A stretch of DNA of 21,997 nucleotides. It comes from Caryophanales bacterium UBA7581. GTDB taxonomy: Bacteria; Bacillota_I; Bacilli_A; RFN20; CAG-826. The stretch covers positions 1 through 21,997 of the forward strand of contig DLKT01000026.1 in NCBI GenBank assembly GCA_002477825.1. Reading direction: 5' to 3'. The translations under genes and the position numbers were made by a program. Shown here piece after piece: positions 15,123 to 21,997 of this stretch (its first letter is position 1; each line of letters begins with the position of its first letter). The notes beneath the pieces were generated by a model. That model was not told the DNA's origin and searched no databases. It saw nothing but the letters and a program-made list of their open reading frames with translations.

Positions 15123-15581
15123 TTAGTGACTAATGATATCTAGCATTAAACTCAAAGCGACAAAGAGCCAAAGTAAATAAGGAATGAGTAAGTAACTATA
15201 TTTTTTCTTATTTCGCCAACCATTTGCAAATAAATAGCCCACCAATGCAATTAAAATAATGACATCAAGTAAAGCTAAAAATTTTTGATGAAAGGCAAAT
15301 AGAAGAAAAGAGAAAAGTACATTAAATAACAAAGATAAGTAGTACGGAACTTCAAGATTTTTGTCTTTTTCTTTATCTTCATTATAAAGTTCTTTGTAAA
15401 TTCCCATTAAAATGTATAAAATGGTCCATACAATAGGAAAGACGATAGAAGGAACTTTAATGGATCTTGGTAGCGATTCAATGTAGGAAAAATCCTCCTT
15501 TAAAACTACACCTACAATTAAACCGAGCAAAAGGGGAAATAAAAGTGTGCCAATTTGGCGTAGAGATAGATATTTTTTCAT
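15123..15581 (-). CDS. TspO/MBR family membrane protein
   Basis: A 152-aa hydrophobic protein with five predicted membrane helices, the size and topology of TspO (tryptophan-rich sensory protein, relative of the mitochondrial benzodiazepine receptor). These proteins bind porphyrins and other hydrophobic ligands in the inner membrane; their role in fermentative Firmicutes is unclear. The best signature is VFPIVWTILYILMG (47-60). LLFNVLFSFLLF corresponds to the N-x-x-W-S helix with Trp replaced by Leu, and LLIPYLLWLFVALSL to the fifth helix. Only three Trp remain (W52, W122, W138), few for the family. A charged loop NEDKEKDKN lies between helices 2 and 3. There is no clear ribosome site ahead of the ATG. 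It starts after the nrnA terminator, so it should have its own promoter; TTGTTA with CATATT 17 bases downstream is a weak candidate. Confidence 0.82.
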   Translation of the reverse strand: MKKYLSLRQIGTLLFPLLLGLIVGVVLKEDFSYIESLPRSIKVPSIVFPIVWTILYILMGIYKELYNEDKEKDKNLEVPYYLSLLFNVLFSFLLFAFHQKFLALLDVIILIALVGYLFANGWRNKKKYSYLLIPYLLWLFVALSLMLDIISH

Positions 15582-15634
15582 ATTCTAATTTATGAAAAGA
15601 AAAATAAAATATGAACTTATAATTGATGAATAAC

Positions 15635-15664
15635 AAAAAAACACAGGCAGAACACCTGTGTTTT
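15635..15664 (-). terminator. Intrinsic terminator of the ackA-nrnA transcript
   Basis: On the minus strand AAAACACAGG pairs with CCTGTGTTTT (15655-15664 with 15638-15647) in a 10-bp stem around a 7-base loop, followed by a run of T. It begins 4 bases past the nrnA stop codon. Confidence 0.92.
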
Positions 15665-15668
15665 CATA

Positions 15669-16673
15669 TTATTTAGAATGTGAAACAATTAAATCGTCTA
15701 ATTCTTGAATTAATTTTGGTAATTCATCTAAAGTTGGGATTTCAGCGCCAGAAGCTTGATCGTGTCCGCCACCTTTAAAGTGAGACGCGACTTCATTTAC
15801 CGCTAAAGCCTTACTACGAATAGAGACTTTCCACCGATTTCTTTTGGTATCTTGGGTAATTGAACACCAAATTTCAATTCCATCATTATTGGCAAATTGA
15901 TTGATGTTTTCTTTTCCGCGTTCTACCGTAATTTGTAATTCATTTTGAATTTCTTCTGAAAGAATATAATAAGCAACGCCGTGAGGAGAAACTTCAAAGT
16001 GAGTAAGTACATAAGCAGTAACTCTTAAATCTTGAATGTTTTTCTGATACATGGGTTGATAAACTTCTTGGGAAAGAAGTAATCCTTTAGAAACGAGTAA
16101 ACCAGCAATTTCAAATGTATGTGGGGTAGTGGAATTATATAAGAATCTTCCAGAATCGCCAACGATGCCACTATATAAATAGCGGGCTGCTTCTTTTGAA
16201 AATACATATTTTTTAGGGAACAAGAAGAGCATGTTAGCCACTAATTCGCTAGCGGCTGCAAGTTCATCTGCAACCACATTAATATTCCCATAACTATCAC
16301 GATTTGGGTGATGATCAATTTTAATAATATAAGAGGCTTTTTGATAACGATCATCGGAAATTCTTTTCGTATCTGCCGTATCGACAACAATTGCTAAAAA
16401 TGAATCATCAAAGAATGAGTCTTCTACTTCATCCATATAAGGATAAAGACGAGGTGTGAAGGTGACATGATTTTCACCTACTACATGAATCGTTTTATCA
16501 GGGAAATTATCCTTTAACCAAGTCGCTAAGCCTAATTGGGTACCTAAAGCATCAAAATCCGGCATTTGGTGACGGAAGATGACGATATGATCAAACTCTT
16601 TAATCTTTTTAAGAATTAATTTGTAATCATCGGTGAAACGGGCTGCGACTTCCTTTAATAAAGTTCTATTCAT
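15669..16673 (-). CDS. nrnA: NrnA: DHH-family oligoribonuclease / pAp phosphatase
   Basis: Cytoplasmic DHH/DHHA1 phosphoesterase that degrades 2- to 5-base RNA fragments and, in B. subtilis, dephosphorylates 3'-phosphoadenosine 5'-phosphate; relatives also hydrolyse cyclic dinucleotide products such as pApA. At 334 aa it is slightly longer than the B. subtilis protein. Metal-binding motifs are RHQMPDFDALG (34-44) with H35, D39, D41; D98 in VVDTAD; the DHH motif at 120-122 in KIDHHPN; and D173 in GIVGDSGRF. The DHHA1 substrate domain ends in GGGHDQASG (301-309). AAGGAT lies about 7 bases upstream of the ATG. The gene is 10 bases after ackA and is last in that transcript. Absence of transmembrane, PAS and GGDEF regions separates it from GdpP. 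Confidence 0.95.
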   Translation of the reverse strand: MNRTLLKEVAARFTDDYKLILKKIKEFDHIVIFRHQMPDFDALGTQLGLATWLKDNFPDKTIHVVGENHVTFTPRLYPYMDEVEDSFFDDSFLAIVVDTADTKRISDDRYQKASYIIKIDHHPNRDSYGNINVVADELAAASELVANMLFLFPKKYVFSKEAARYLYSGIVGDSGRFLYNSTTPHTFEIAGLLVSKGLLLSQEVYQPMYQKNIQDLRVTAYVLTHFEVSPHGVAYYILSEEIQNELQITVERGKENINQFANNDGIEIWCSITQDTKRNRWKVSIRSKALAVNEVASHFKGGGHDQASGAEIPTLDELPKLIQELDDLIVSHSK

Positions 16674-16683
16674 AGTGATATCC

Positions 16684-17883
16684 TTATTTTAAATGAAGTA
16701 AACGCATGGTGTCACGGGCAATCATGACTTCTTCATCAGTAGGAATGACGACCACTTTAATCTTGCTATTTTTTGTAGAAATAACAGCTTCTTTTCCACG
16801 TAATGGACGGTTGATTTCATCATCGATTTCAATCCCAAAAGCACTCTTTAATTGATCACAAATCTTTTCACGATAATAACCAACGTTTTCACCAATACCA
16901 GCAGAGAAGACTAAAACATCGCAACCACCTAAACGGGCATAATATTGACCAATGAAATCAACAACACGACGAATGAATAAATCATTAGCTAAAATAGCCA
17001 TTTTATTTCCTTTTTCTACTTCCGCTAAAATATCACGAGTGTCATTAGAAACACCAGAAACACCGAGTAAACCAGATTTTTTATTGAAAATTTGATACAT
17101 TTCTTCAACACTTTTTCCAGTACATGCACAAGCATAAGACATAACGGAAGGATCAATGTCACCACAACGTGTTCCCATCATAATGCCACCTAAAGGTGTT
17201 AACCCCATAGATGTAGCAACGCATTTACCATCTAAAATGGCACATAAAGAAGCACCACTACCTAAGTGACAGGTGATTAAACGGTTACCTTCTTTTTTGT
17301 CATAATATTTTTGGGCTTCAAGTGCTAAATAATGGTGTGAGGTACCATGAGCGCCATAACGACGAATACCATAATCCGTATAATATTCATAAGGAATTGG
17401 ATATAGATAATCAGTTGGTGCCATCGTTTGATGGAAAGCTGTATCAAAAACAGCAACATTGCCGACTTGAGGAAGAACCTTTTTAAAAGCTCTAAAACCG
17501 ATTAAGTGAGCGGCGTTATGAAGTGGAGCTAAAGGAATCAAAGATTCAATTTTATCTTCGGTATCTTTATCTAAAACGGCGGAATCGGCAAAGTAAGAAC
17601 CACCTTGAACGATACGGTGACCAATACCACCAATTTCATCTAATGAAGCAATAATTCCTTCGCTTAATAAATTATCTAATAAAAGTTGGACCGCGACAGC
17701 GTGATCAGGAAGAGCAACGGTAAATTTCTTTTCTCCTTTAGCGGATTCAATTTTAAAAATTCCGTCTTCATGACCAATACGGTCAGCAATACCTTTACAA
17801 ATGACTTTTTCACTCGGCATATCATATAATTTGAACTTCAAAGATGAACTTCCAGCATTGACAGCCATAACTTTAATTGACAT
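16684..17883 (-). CDS. ackA: Acetate kinase
   Basis: Interconverts acetyl phosphate plus ADP and acetate plus ATP; in a fermenter it is a main ATP-yielding step, normally fed by phosphotransacetylase, which is not in this window. At 399 aa it is full length. Motifs: MAVNAGSSSLKFKL (6-19) with N9; R90 in GHRIVQGG; the catalytic D148 in VFDTAFHQTM; H179 in YGAHGTSHH; the phosphate loop HLGSGASL (206-213); and R239 with D242 in GTRCGDIDPSV. A GGAGGT site lies 7 bases upstream of the ATG and a good promoter lies 28-56 bases upstream. It leads the ackA-nrnA transcript and is divergent from glgB. Confidence 0.98.
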   Translation of the reverse strand: MSIKVMAVNAGSSSLKFKLYDMPSEKVICKGIADRIGHEDGIFKIESAKGEKKFTVALPDHAVAVQLLLDNLLSEGIIASLDEIGGIGHRIVQGGSYFADSAVLDKDTEDKIESLIPLAPLHNAAHLIGFRAFKKVLPQVGNVAVFDTAFHQTMAPTDYLYPIPYEYYTDYGIRRYGAHGTSHHYLALEAQKYYDKKEGNRLITCHLGSGASLCAILDGKCVATSMGLTPLGGIMMGTRCGDIDPSVMSYACACTGKSVEEMYQIFNKKSGLLGVSGVSNDTRDILAEVEKGNKMAILANDLFIRRVVDFIGQYYARLGGCDVLVFSAGIGENVGYYREKICDQLKSAFGIEIDDEINRPLRGKEAVISTKNSKIKVVVIPTDEEVMIARDTMRLLHLK

Positions 17884-17910
17884 ATAATTACCTCCAAAAC
17901 AATCTTTATT

Positions 17911-17939
17911 ATTGTACTAAAAATGGAGAAGAAAGTAAA
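17911..17939 (-). promoter_or_regulatory. Sigma-A-type promoter for ackA-nrnA
   Basis: On the minus strand TTTACT (17934-17939) and TACAAT (17911-17916) are separated by 17 bases, matching consensus at 4 and 5 of 6 positions. The implied start is about 20 bases ahead of the ackA ATG. Confidence 0.65.
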
Positions 17940-18014
17940 GGTGAAACGCGAAGTTGATGAAGGAGTAAAAAGGTAAAATTCCTTTTAAAAACTGAGAGCA
18001 TAAAAACTAAAAAA

Positions 18015-18043
18015 TTCAATCATTTTTTATCTTACGCTACAAT
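18015..18043 (+). promoter_or_regulatory. Possible distal glgB promoter
   Basis: TTCAAT (18015-18020) and TACAAT (18038-18043) are 17 bases apart. The predicted start near 18050 coincides with the left edge of the 18049-18089 hairpin. The -35 is weak, so this is tentative. Confidence 0.3.
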
Positions 18044-18048
18044 AGAGC

Positions 18049-18089
18049 CTTTAAAAGCGGGTAAAATAAGGTTGAAACCGCTTTTAGAG
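18049..18089. repeat. 12-bp imperfect inverted repeat in the glgB leader
   Basis: CTTTAAAAGCGG (18049-18060) pairs with CCGCTTTTAGAG (18078-18089), one position being G-U, around a 17-base loop. The core AAAAGCGG/CCGCTTTT is perfect. It lies in the ackA/glgB intergenic region, upstream of the proximal glgB promoter, and could be an operator or a leader hairpin of a transcript starting at the distal promoter. Confidence 0.55.
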
Positions 18090-18096
18090 ATGTATT

Positions 18097-18115
18097 TTTA
18101 CTTTATTAAAGTAAA
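18097..18115. promoter_or_regulatory. Operator-like palindrome over the glgB -35 region
   Basis: TTTACTTT-ATT-AAAGTAAA is a perfect palindrome with 8-base arms and a 3-base centre. It covers the weak -35 of the proximal glgB promoter (18102-18107). A dimeric regulator bound here would block RNA polymerase. The regulator itself is not identified. Confidence 0.5.
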
Positions 18116-18130
18116 TAATTTCGCTATAAT
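18102..18130 (+). promoter_or_regulatory. Proximal glgB-glgP promoter
   Basis: A perfect TATAAT lies at 18125-18130 with a weak TTTATT 17 bases upstream at 18102-18107. The implied start is about 30 bases ahead of the glgB ATG. The strong -10 with a poor -35 inside a palindrome suggests a controlled promoter. Confidence 0.6.
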
Positions 18131-18166
18131 AACCTTGTATGAACAATAGAAAGTGAGGAAGATGAA

Positions 18167-20005
18167 ATGGCCTACGGATTGCTTTATGATTTCTACTATG
18201 GACAAACCATTGATGCATATCAATATTTTGGTGCGCACTTTGTAAGACAAGGTAGAAAAAAAGGTGTCATGTTTCGTCTTTACGCGCCTCACGCTAGCGA
18301 CGTTTCGGTAATTGGTGAATTTAATAACTGGGATGTAGCAAAGCATAAAATGCAAAAAGTCGATGAGGGTGGCGTTTTTGAACTCTTTATTCCTCATCTA
18401 GAGAACTATCAACAATATAAATTTCATTTTAAAAATGCCAAAGGAAAATATGTGGATAAAGCAGACCCCTATGCTTTCTTTAGCGACTATCGTCCTGGCA
18501 CATGTTCTAAACTTTTTGATTATGAAAATTTCGTTTGGCATGATAAAGCCTATTTAAGAAAACGCGAAAAGAATATCTCTCGCCCCATGAGCATTTATGA
18601 AATTCATTTAGGCTCATGGAAAGGACAAGTCGATGGTCGTTATTTATCGTATGAAGAAATTGCGGATGAACTCATCCCTTATGTAAAAGAGCACGGCTTT
18701 ACTCATGTTGAAATTATGCCGATTACTCAATATCCTTTTGATGGCTCTTGGGGATACCAAGCAACAGGTTTTTATTCGGTCGATTCTCGTTATGGAAACC
18801 CCATGCAACTCATGAGCTTTATTGACCGTATGCATCAAGCCGGTATTGGTGTTATTCTCGATTTTGTTTTAGTGCATTTTGCCATTGATAAACACGCATT
18901 AATTCAATTTGATGGTACAAGAATGTATGAATATAGTTCTCGAGGTAATACCTATTCCGAATGGGGAAGTGCAATGTTTGATTTAGGAAAAGATCCCGTT
19001 CGTTCTTTTTTAATGAGTGCCGTCAATTATTTCCTAACTTATTTCCATTTTGATGGCGTTCGTTTTGACGCCATTAGTAATGTCATCTATTGGCATGGAA
19101 ATTCGGATAAAGGTGTGAATGATGGTGCCGTAGAATTTATTAAACGTTTAACGGGTAAATTACATTATGCTCACCCGGATGTGATGTTAATTGCTGAAGA
19201 TTCCTCTAGCTTTCAAGGTGTAACGAAACCTCTAGAAGAAGGTGGCTTAGGCTTTGATTATAAATGGGATTTAGGCTGGATGAACGATACACTTCGATAC
19301 TATGGAAAAGACCCCATTTATCGAAAATGGGAACATCATCTCATTACCTTCTCTATGGCGTACTTTTATTCCGAAAGATTTTTATTACCGCTTTCCCATG
19401 ATGAAGTCGTACATGGAAAAGGCACATTAATCAATAAAATGTGGGGCGATTACCAACAAAAGTTCATGCAATTAAGAAATTTATATTGCTACCAATGGGC
19501 GCATCCTGGTAAAAAGCTGAATTTTATGGGAAATGAACTCGCAACTTTTGATGAATGGAATGAAACCAAATCCTTACCATGGGAATTAAAGAATTTTCCT
19601 ATCCATGATTCAATGGCACGTTGGATACGCGATTTAAATCTCGTTTATCAAAGTGAGAAAGCTATGTATATGGATGAATATTCTTGGGATCATTTCCATT
19701 GGTTAATGGTGGATAATCATGAACAAAGCGTCTTTGCTTTTGAAAGAACATATGGGAAAGATTGCTTAGTGTTTATCTTTAACATGACCCCCAATTATTA
19801 TGAAAATTACGATATTGGCATCAATCAAAAAGGTACCTATATCGAAATTTTAAATTCCGATAAAGACGTTTATAGTGGAAATAATCAATATAATGGTTTA
19901 CCATTAAAGACAGCGCTTTATGGGCCAGAGAATCACCCTTATAAAGTGACGATTAAATTAGCAAGTTTTGCCGCCTTAGTTTTAAAAAAAGTGCGTAGCA
20001 ATTAG
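18167..20005 (+). CDS. glgB: 1,4-alpha-glucan (glycogen) branching enzyme
   Basis: Cuts an alpha-1,4 chain and re-attaches it by an alpha-1,6 bond to branch glycogen; GH13 family. At 612 aa it is a little short for GlgB but complete. Residues 1 to about 125 hold the N-terminal CBM48-type beta domain (VMFRLYAPHASDVSVIGEF). The catalytic barrel carries ITQYPFDGSWGYQ (186-198), region I LDFVLVHF (231-238), region II FDGVRFDA (295-302) with nucleophile D301, region III LIAEDSS (341-347) with acid/base E344, and region IV LPLSHDEVVHGKG (407-419) with H411-D412. AEDS instead of the usual AEES is a conservative change. GTGAGGA lies about 7 bases ahead of the ATG. glgP follows after 16 bases, forming a glycogen operon divergent from ackA. 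Confidence 0.97.
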   Translation: MAYGLLYDFYYGQTIDAYQYFGAHFVRQGRKKGVMFRLYAPHASDVSVIGEFNNWDVAKHKMQKVDEGGVFELFIPHLENYQQYKFHFKNAKGKYVDKADPYAFFSDYRPGTCSKLFDYENFVWHDKAYLRKREKNISRPMSIYEIHLGSWKGQVDGRYLSYEEIADELIPYVKEHGFTHVEIMPITQYPFDGSWGYQATGFYSVDSRYGNPMQLMSFIDRMHQAGIGVILDFVLVHFAIDKHALIQFDGTRMYEYSSRGNTYSEWGSAMFDLGKDPVRSFLMSAVNYFLTYFHFDGVRFDAISNVIYWHGNSDKGVNDGAVEFIKRLTGKLHYAHPDVMLIAEDSSSFQGVTKPLEEGGLGFDYKWDLGWMNDTLRYYGKDPIYRKWEHHLITFSMAYFYSERFLLPLSHDEVVHGKGTLINKMWGDYQQKFMQLRNLYCYQWAHPGKKLNFMGNELATFDEWNETKSLPWELKNFPIHDSMARWIRDLNLVYQSEKAMYMDEYSWDHFHWLMVDNHEQSVFAFERTYGKDCLVFIFNMTPNYYENYDIGINQKGTYIEILNSDKDVYSGNNQYNGLPLKTALYGPENHPYKVTIKLASFAALVLKKVRSN

Positions 20006-20021
20006 AAAGTAGGATAACAAT

Positions 20022-21997
20022 ATGGTTTATGACAATATATTTCAAAACAAAGAAGTATTTAAAAATGAATTTGAAAAACGGTTAGCGGTTATTTATGGAA
20101 ATAACGTCCAAACTTCCGATATCACCGAGCGTTTCAATATTTTAGGTGGCATGGTTCGTGACTATGCTTCTCCTGACTGGCGTTCCACTCGTGACGCTAT
20201 TCAAAAAAATGAACAACGTCAACTCATCTATTTCTCCATGGAATTCTTAATTGGCCGTCTTTTGGTCAATAACATGATGAATTTAGGTATTTATCAAGTA
20301 GCGAAAGAAGGCTTAGAAGAATTAGGACTGAATATTCACGAATTAGAAGAAACCGAATCCGATGCCGGTTTAGGTAACGGTGGTTTAGGTCGTTTAGCGG
20401 CTTGTTTCCTCGATTCCATTGCTTCATTAGGTTATCCTGGAAGCGGAAACTGCATTCGCTATGAATACGGCTTCTTTAAACAAAAAATTACCCAAGGGCA
20501 TCAAACCGAAGTTCCTGATCAATGGTTAAGTAATGGTAACGTTTGGGAAATTCGTAAGCCAAAACACGCAGTCGAAGTCAAATTCTATGGACGTGCCGAA
20601 ACTTATCAAGATGAAGATGGCTGTGTCCGTTCTCGTACCGTCGATGCGGTTTGTGTAAAAGCTGTCCCTTATGATGTTTCCGTTGTTGGTTATCGTAACC
20701 ATGTCGCAAATACTTTACGTTTATGGAGTGCGGAACCTAGTGAAGAAAACATTCCACAAAACCAAAAATTCTCGGATTATTTAACTACACTTCGTGAATT
20801 ATGTCATGGTTTATATCCAGATGATTCTACCGAACACGGAAAAATTCTTCGTTTACGTCAACAATATTTCTTAGTCAGTGCCGGTTTACAAAGTGCCATT
20901 CGCGGACATTTACGTCAATATGGTACTTTAGATAACTTTGCCGATAAATATGTCTTCCAACTTAACGATACCCATCCGATTTTAGCCATTCCTGAATTAA
21001 TGCGTTTATTAATGGATGAATATCATTATGGCTGGGATGATGCGTGGAAACAAGTACAAAAATGTATGGCTTATACTAACCACACCATTATGGCGGAAGC
21101 GTTAGAAAAATGGCCGGTTCATTACGTTCAACAACTCATTCCACGTTGTTATATGATTATTGAAGAAATCAACCGTCGTTTCCAAATCTTCTTAAGCGCA
21201 AAAGGCTTTAGCGATGACCGCCGTAGAAATGTCTCTATTATTAAAGAAGGCATGATTCATATGACGAATTTAGCTATCTATGCTTGTTATTCAATTAACG
21301 GGGTAGCGGCCTTACATACGAAAATCTTAGAAGAAAATACCTTTAGAGATTTCTATGAACTATTCCCAGAAAAATTTAATAATAAGACCAATGGTGTTAC
21401 TCACCGTCGCTGGTTCTTATACGCAAACCCCCGTTTAGCGGAAGAAGTAACGAATAAAATTGGTGAAACTTGGATTCTTCATCCGGAACATTTAGAAGAC
21501 TTAATGGCCCACGTTGATGATGAAGATTTACAAGGTAAATTCTTAGAAATTAAACAAGAAAATAAAGAAAAACTCGCTTTATTCATTAAAGAACACTACG
21601 ACATTGACGTCGATTCTCATTCCATCTTTGATGTTCAAATTAAACGTTTACACGCCTATAAACGTCAATTGATGAATGTCTTCCACATTATGTCTTTATA
21701 TTTCAAAATGAAAGAGAATCCGGCTTATCGTATTACGCCACACACCTTTATCTTTGGCGCAAAAGCGGCACCATCTTATGCCTATGCGAAAAAGATTATT
21801 GAACTCATTTTAGATGTCGCTAGAGTGGTGAATAATGACCCCGAAATTTCTCCTTATATGAAAGTAGTCTTTATGGAAAATTATGGCGTCTCTTTAGCCG
21901 AACTTATTGTTCCAGCTGCGGATATCTCGGAACAAATCTCCACTGCGGGAAAAGAAGCTTCTGGTACAAGTAATATGAAATTTATGATGAATGGTGC
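20022..21997 (+). CDS. glgP: Glycogen/maltodextrin phosphorylase, 3' truncated by window
   Basis: Releases glucose 1-phosphate from the non-reducing ends of glycogen or maltodextrin, using pyridoxal phosphate (GT35). The frame begins at ATG 20022, seven bases after AGGA, and stays open for 658 codons to the window edge; full-length members are about 750-840 aa. Visible motifs are IYFSMEFLIGRLL near residue 70, DAGLGNGGLGRLAACFLDS, RYEYGFFKQ, QLNDTHP, TNHT, NGVTHRRW, KRLHAYKRQLMN, and EASGTSNMKF, where K653 is the lysine that carries the cofactor. The missing part is the last portion of the C-terminal domain. It follows glgB directly, with glgC, glgD or glgA absent between them; they may lie further downstream. 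Confidence 0.97.
   Translation, partial: MVYDNIFQNKEVFKNEFEKRLAVIYGNNVQTSDITERFNILGGMVRDYASPDWRSTRDAIQKNEQRQLIYFSMEFLIGRLLVNNMMNLGIYQVAKEGLEELGLNIHELEETESDAGLGNGGLGRLAACFLDSIASLGYPGSGNCIRYEYGFFKQKITQGHQTEVPDQWLSNGNVWEIRKPKHAVEVKFYGRAETYQDEDGCVRSRTVDAVCVKAVPYDVSVVGYRNHVANTLRLWSAEPSEENIPQNQKFSDYLTTLRELCHGLYPDDSTEHGKILRLRQQYFLVSAGLQSAIRGHLRQYGTLDNFADKYVFQLNDTHPILAIPELMRLLMDEYHYGWDDAWKQVQKCMAYTNHTIMAEALEKWPVHYVQQLIPRCYMIIEEINRRFQIFLSAKGFSDDRRRNVSIIKEGMIHMTNLAIYACYSINGVAALHTKILEENTFRDFYELFPEKFNNKTNGVTHRRWFLYANPRLAEEVTNKIGETWILHPEHLEDLMAHVDDEDLQGKFLEIKQENKEKLALFIKEHYDIDVDSHSIFDVQIKRLHAYKRQLMNVFHIMSLYFKMKENPAYRITPHTFIFGAKAAPSYAYAKKIIELILDVARVVNNDPEISPYMKVVFMENYGVSLAELIVPAADISEQISTAGKEASGTSNMKFMMNG

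Noticed and set aside
17941..17957. Possible CcpA cre site upstream of ackA (TGAAACGCG)
   Set aside because: The spacing between TG and CG is one base short of the cre consensus on either strand, and the second half-site does not match.
17967..17986. AAAAGG/CCTTTT hairpin as a terminator in the ackA/glgB gap
   Set aside because: Only six mostly A-T pairs, no T run, and divergent promoters on both sides leave no transcript for it to end.
18098..18397. 99-codon minus-strand frame overlapping the glgB promoter and start
   Set aside because: Antisense to glgB and its control region, no ribosome site and no family similarity.
1..21997. tRNA, rRNA, CRISPR, insertion sequence or phage genes
   Set aside because: Read the intergenic gaps on both strands; none holds a cloverleaf, repeat-spacer pattern, transposase or integrase.

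Overview
The window is chromosomal core sequence from a low-GC, fermentative Firmicute of the Bacilli, Erysipelotrichia or uncultured Mollicutes-neighbour type. The reasons are the AT-rich DNA, strong Shine-Dalgarno sites, the Bacillus-type DnaB/DnaI helicase-loading pair, a DnaE-type replicative polymerase with a degenerate PHP domain, acetate kinase, and bacterial glycogen genes. Trp is read from TGG in the standard code. All 14 visible stops are TAA or TAG, none TGA. Nothing looks like a phage, plasmid, transposon, CRISPR array or defence island. This is an ordinary housekeeping region with a few structural oddities.

Layout. (1) 1-992, plus strand: the 3' part of a glycoside hydrolase family 5 gene, cut by the window edge. 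(2) 997-1026: a terminator hairpin shared with the convergent minus-strand set. (3) 1036-5224, minus strand, transcribed pfkA, pyk, ROK-family sugar kinase, then a DegV-family fatty-acid-binding protein that also has its own promoter. (4) 5225-5752: a 528-base, very AT-rich divergent intergenic region. (5) 5753-7958, plus strand: dnaB and dnaI, the helicase loader and its partner. (6) 7935-15030, minus strand, transcribed dnaE, polA, then a mutM-coaE gene fusion. This operon converges with and overlaps dnaI. (7) 15123-15581, minus: a divergent TspO/MBR membrane protein. (8) 15669-17883, minus: ackA then nrnA, ending in a strong terminator. (9) 17884-18166: a divergent regulatory region with two inverted repeats. 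(10) 18167-21997, plus strand: glgB then glgP, with glgP cut by the window edge just after its pyridoxal-phosphate lysine.

How the genes fit together. The pfkA-pyk-ROK set would phosphorylate sugar and drive the committing and final ATP-yielding steps of glycolysis. AckA makes ATP from acetyl phosphate. GlgB and GlgP build and mobilise glycogen, and the GH5 enzyme would release sugar from beta-glucans. DnaB/DnaI load the replicative helicase. DnaE, PolA and the MutM half of the fusion cover lagging-strand synthesis, Okazaki-fragment processing and repair of oxidised guanine. NrnA degrades nanoRNA and 3'-phosphoadenosine phosphate. From memory, the neighbourhood ackA, nrnA, dnaE, pfkA, pyk, polA, mutM, coaE, dnaB, dnaI is the same set found clustered in Bacillus subtilis, here rearranged and with dnaB-dnaI inverted.

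The most notable points are the in-frame MutM-CoaE fusion, the dnaI terminator hairpin embedded in the coding sequence of the fusion's C-terminus, the GH5 enzyme lacking a normally conserved histidine, the ROK kinase lacking the zinc motif, and the operator-like palindrome over the glgB promoter. I did not find evidence for a wholly new multi-gene system.
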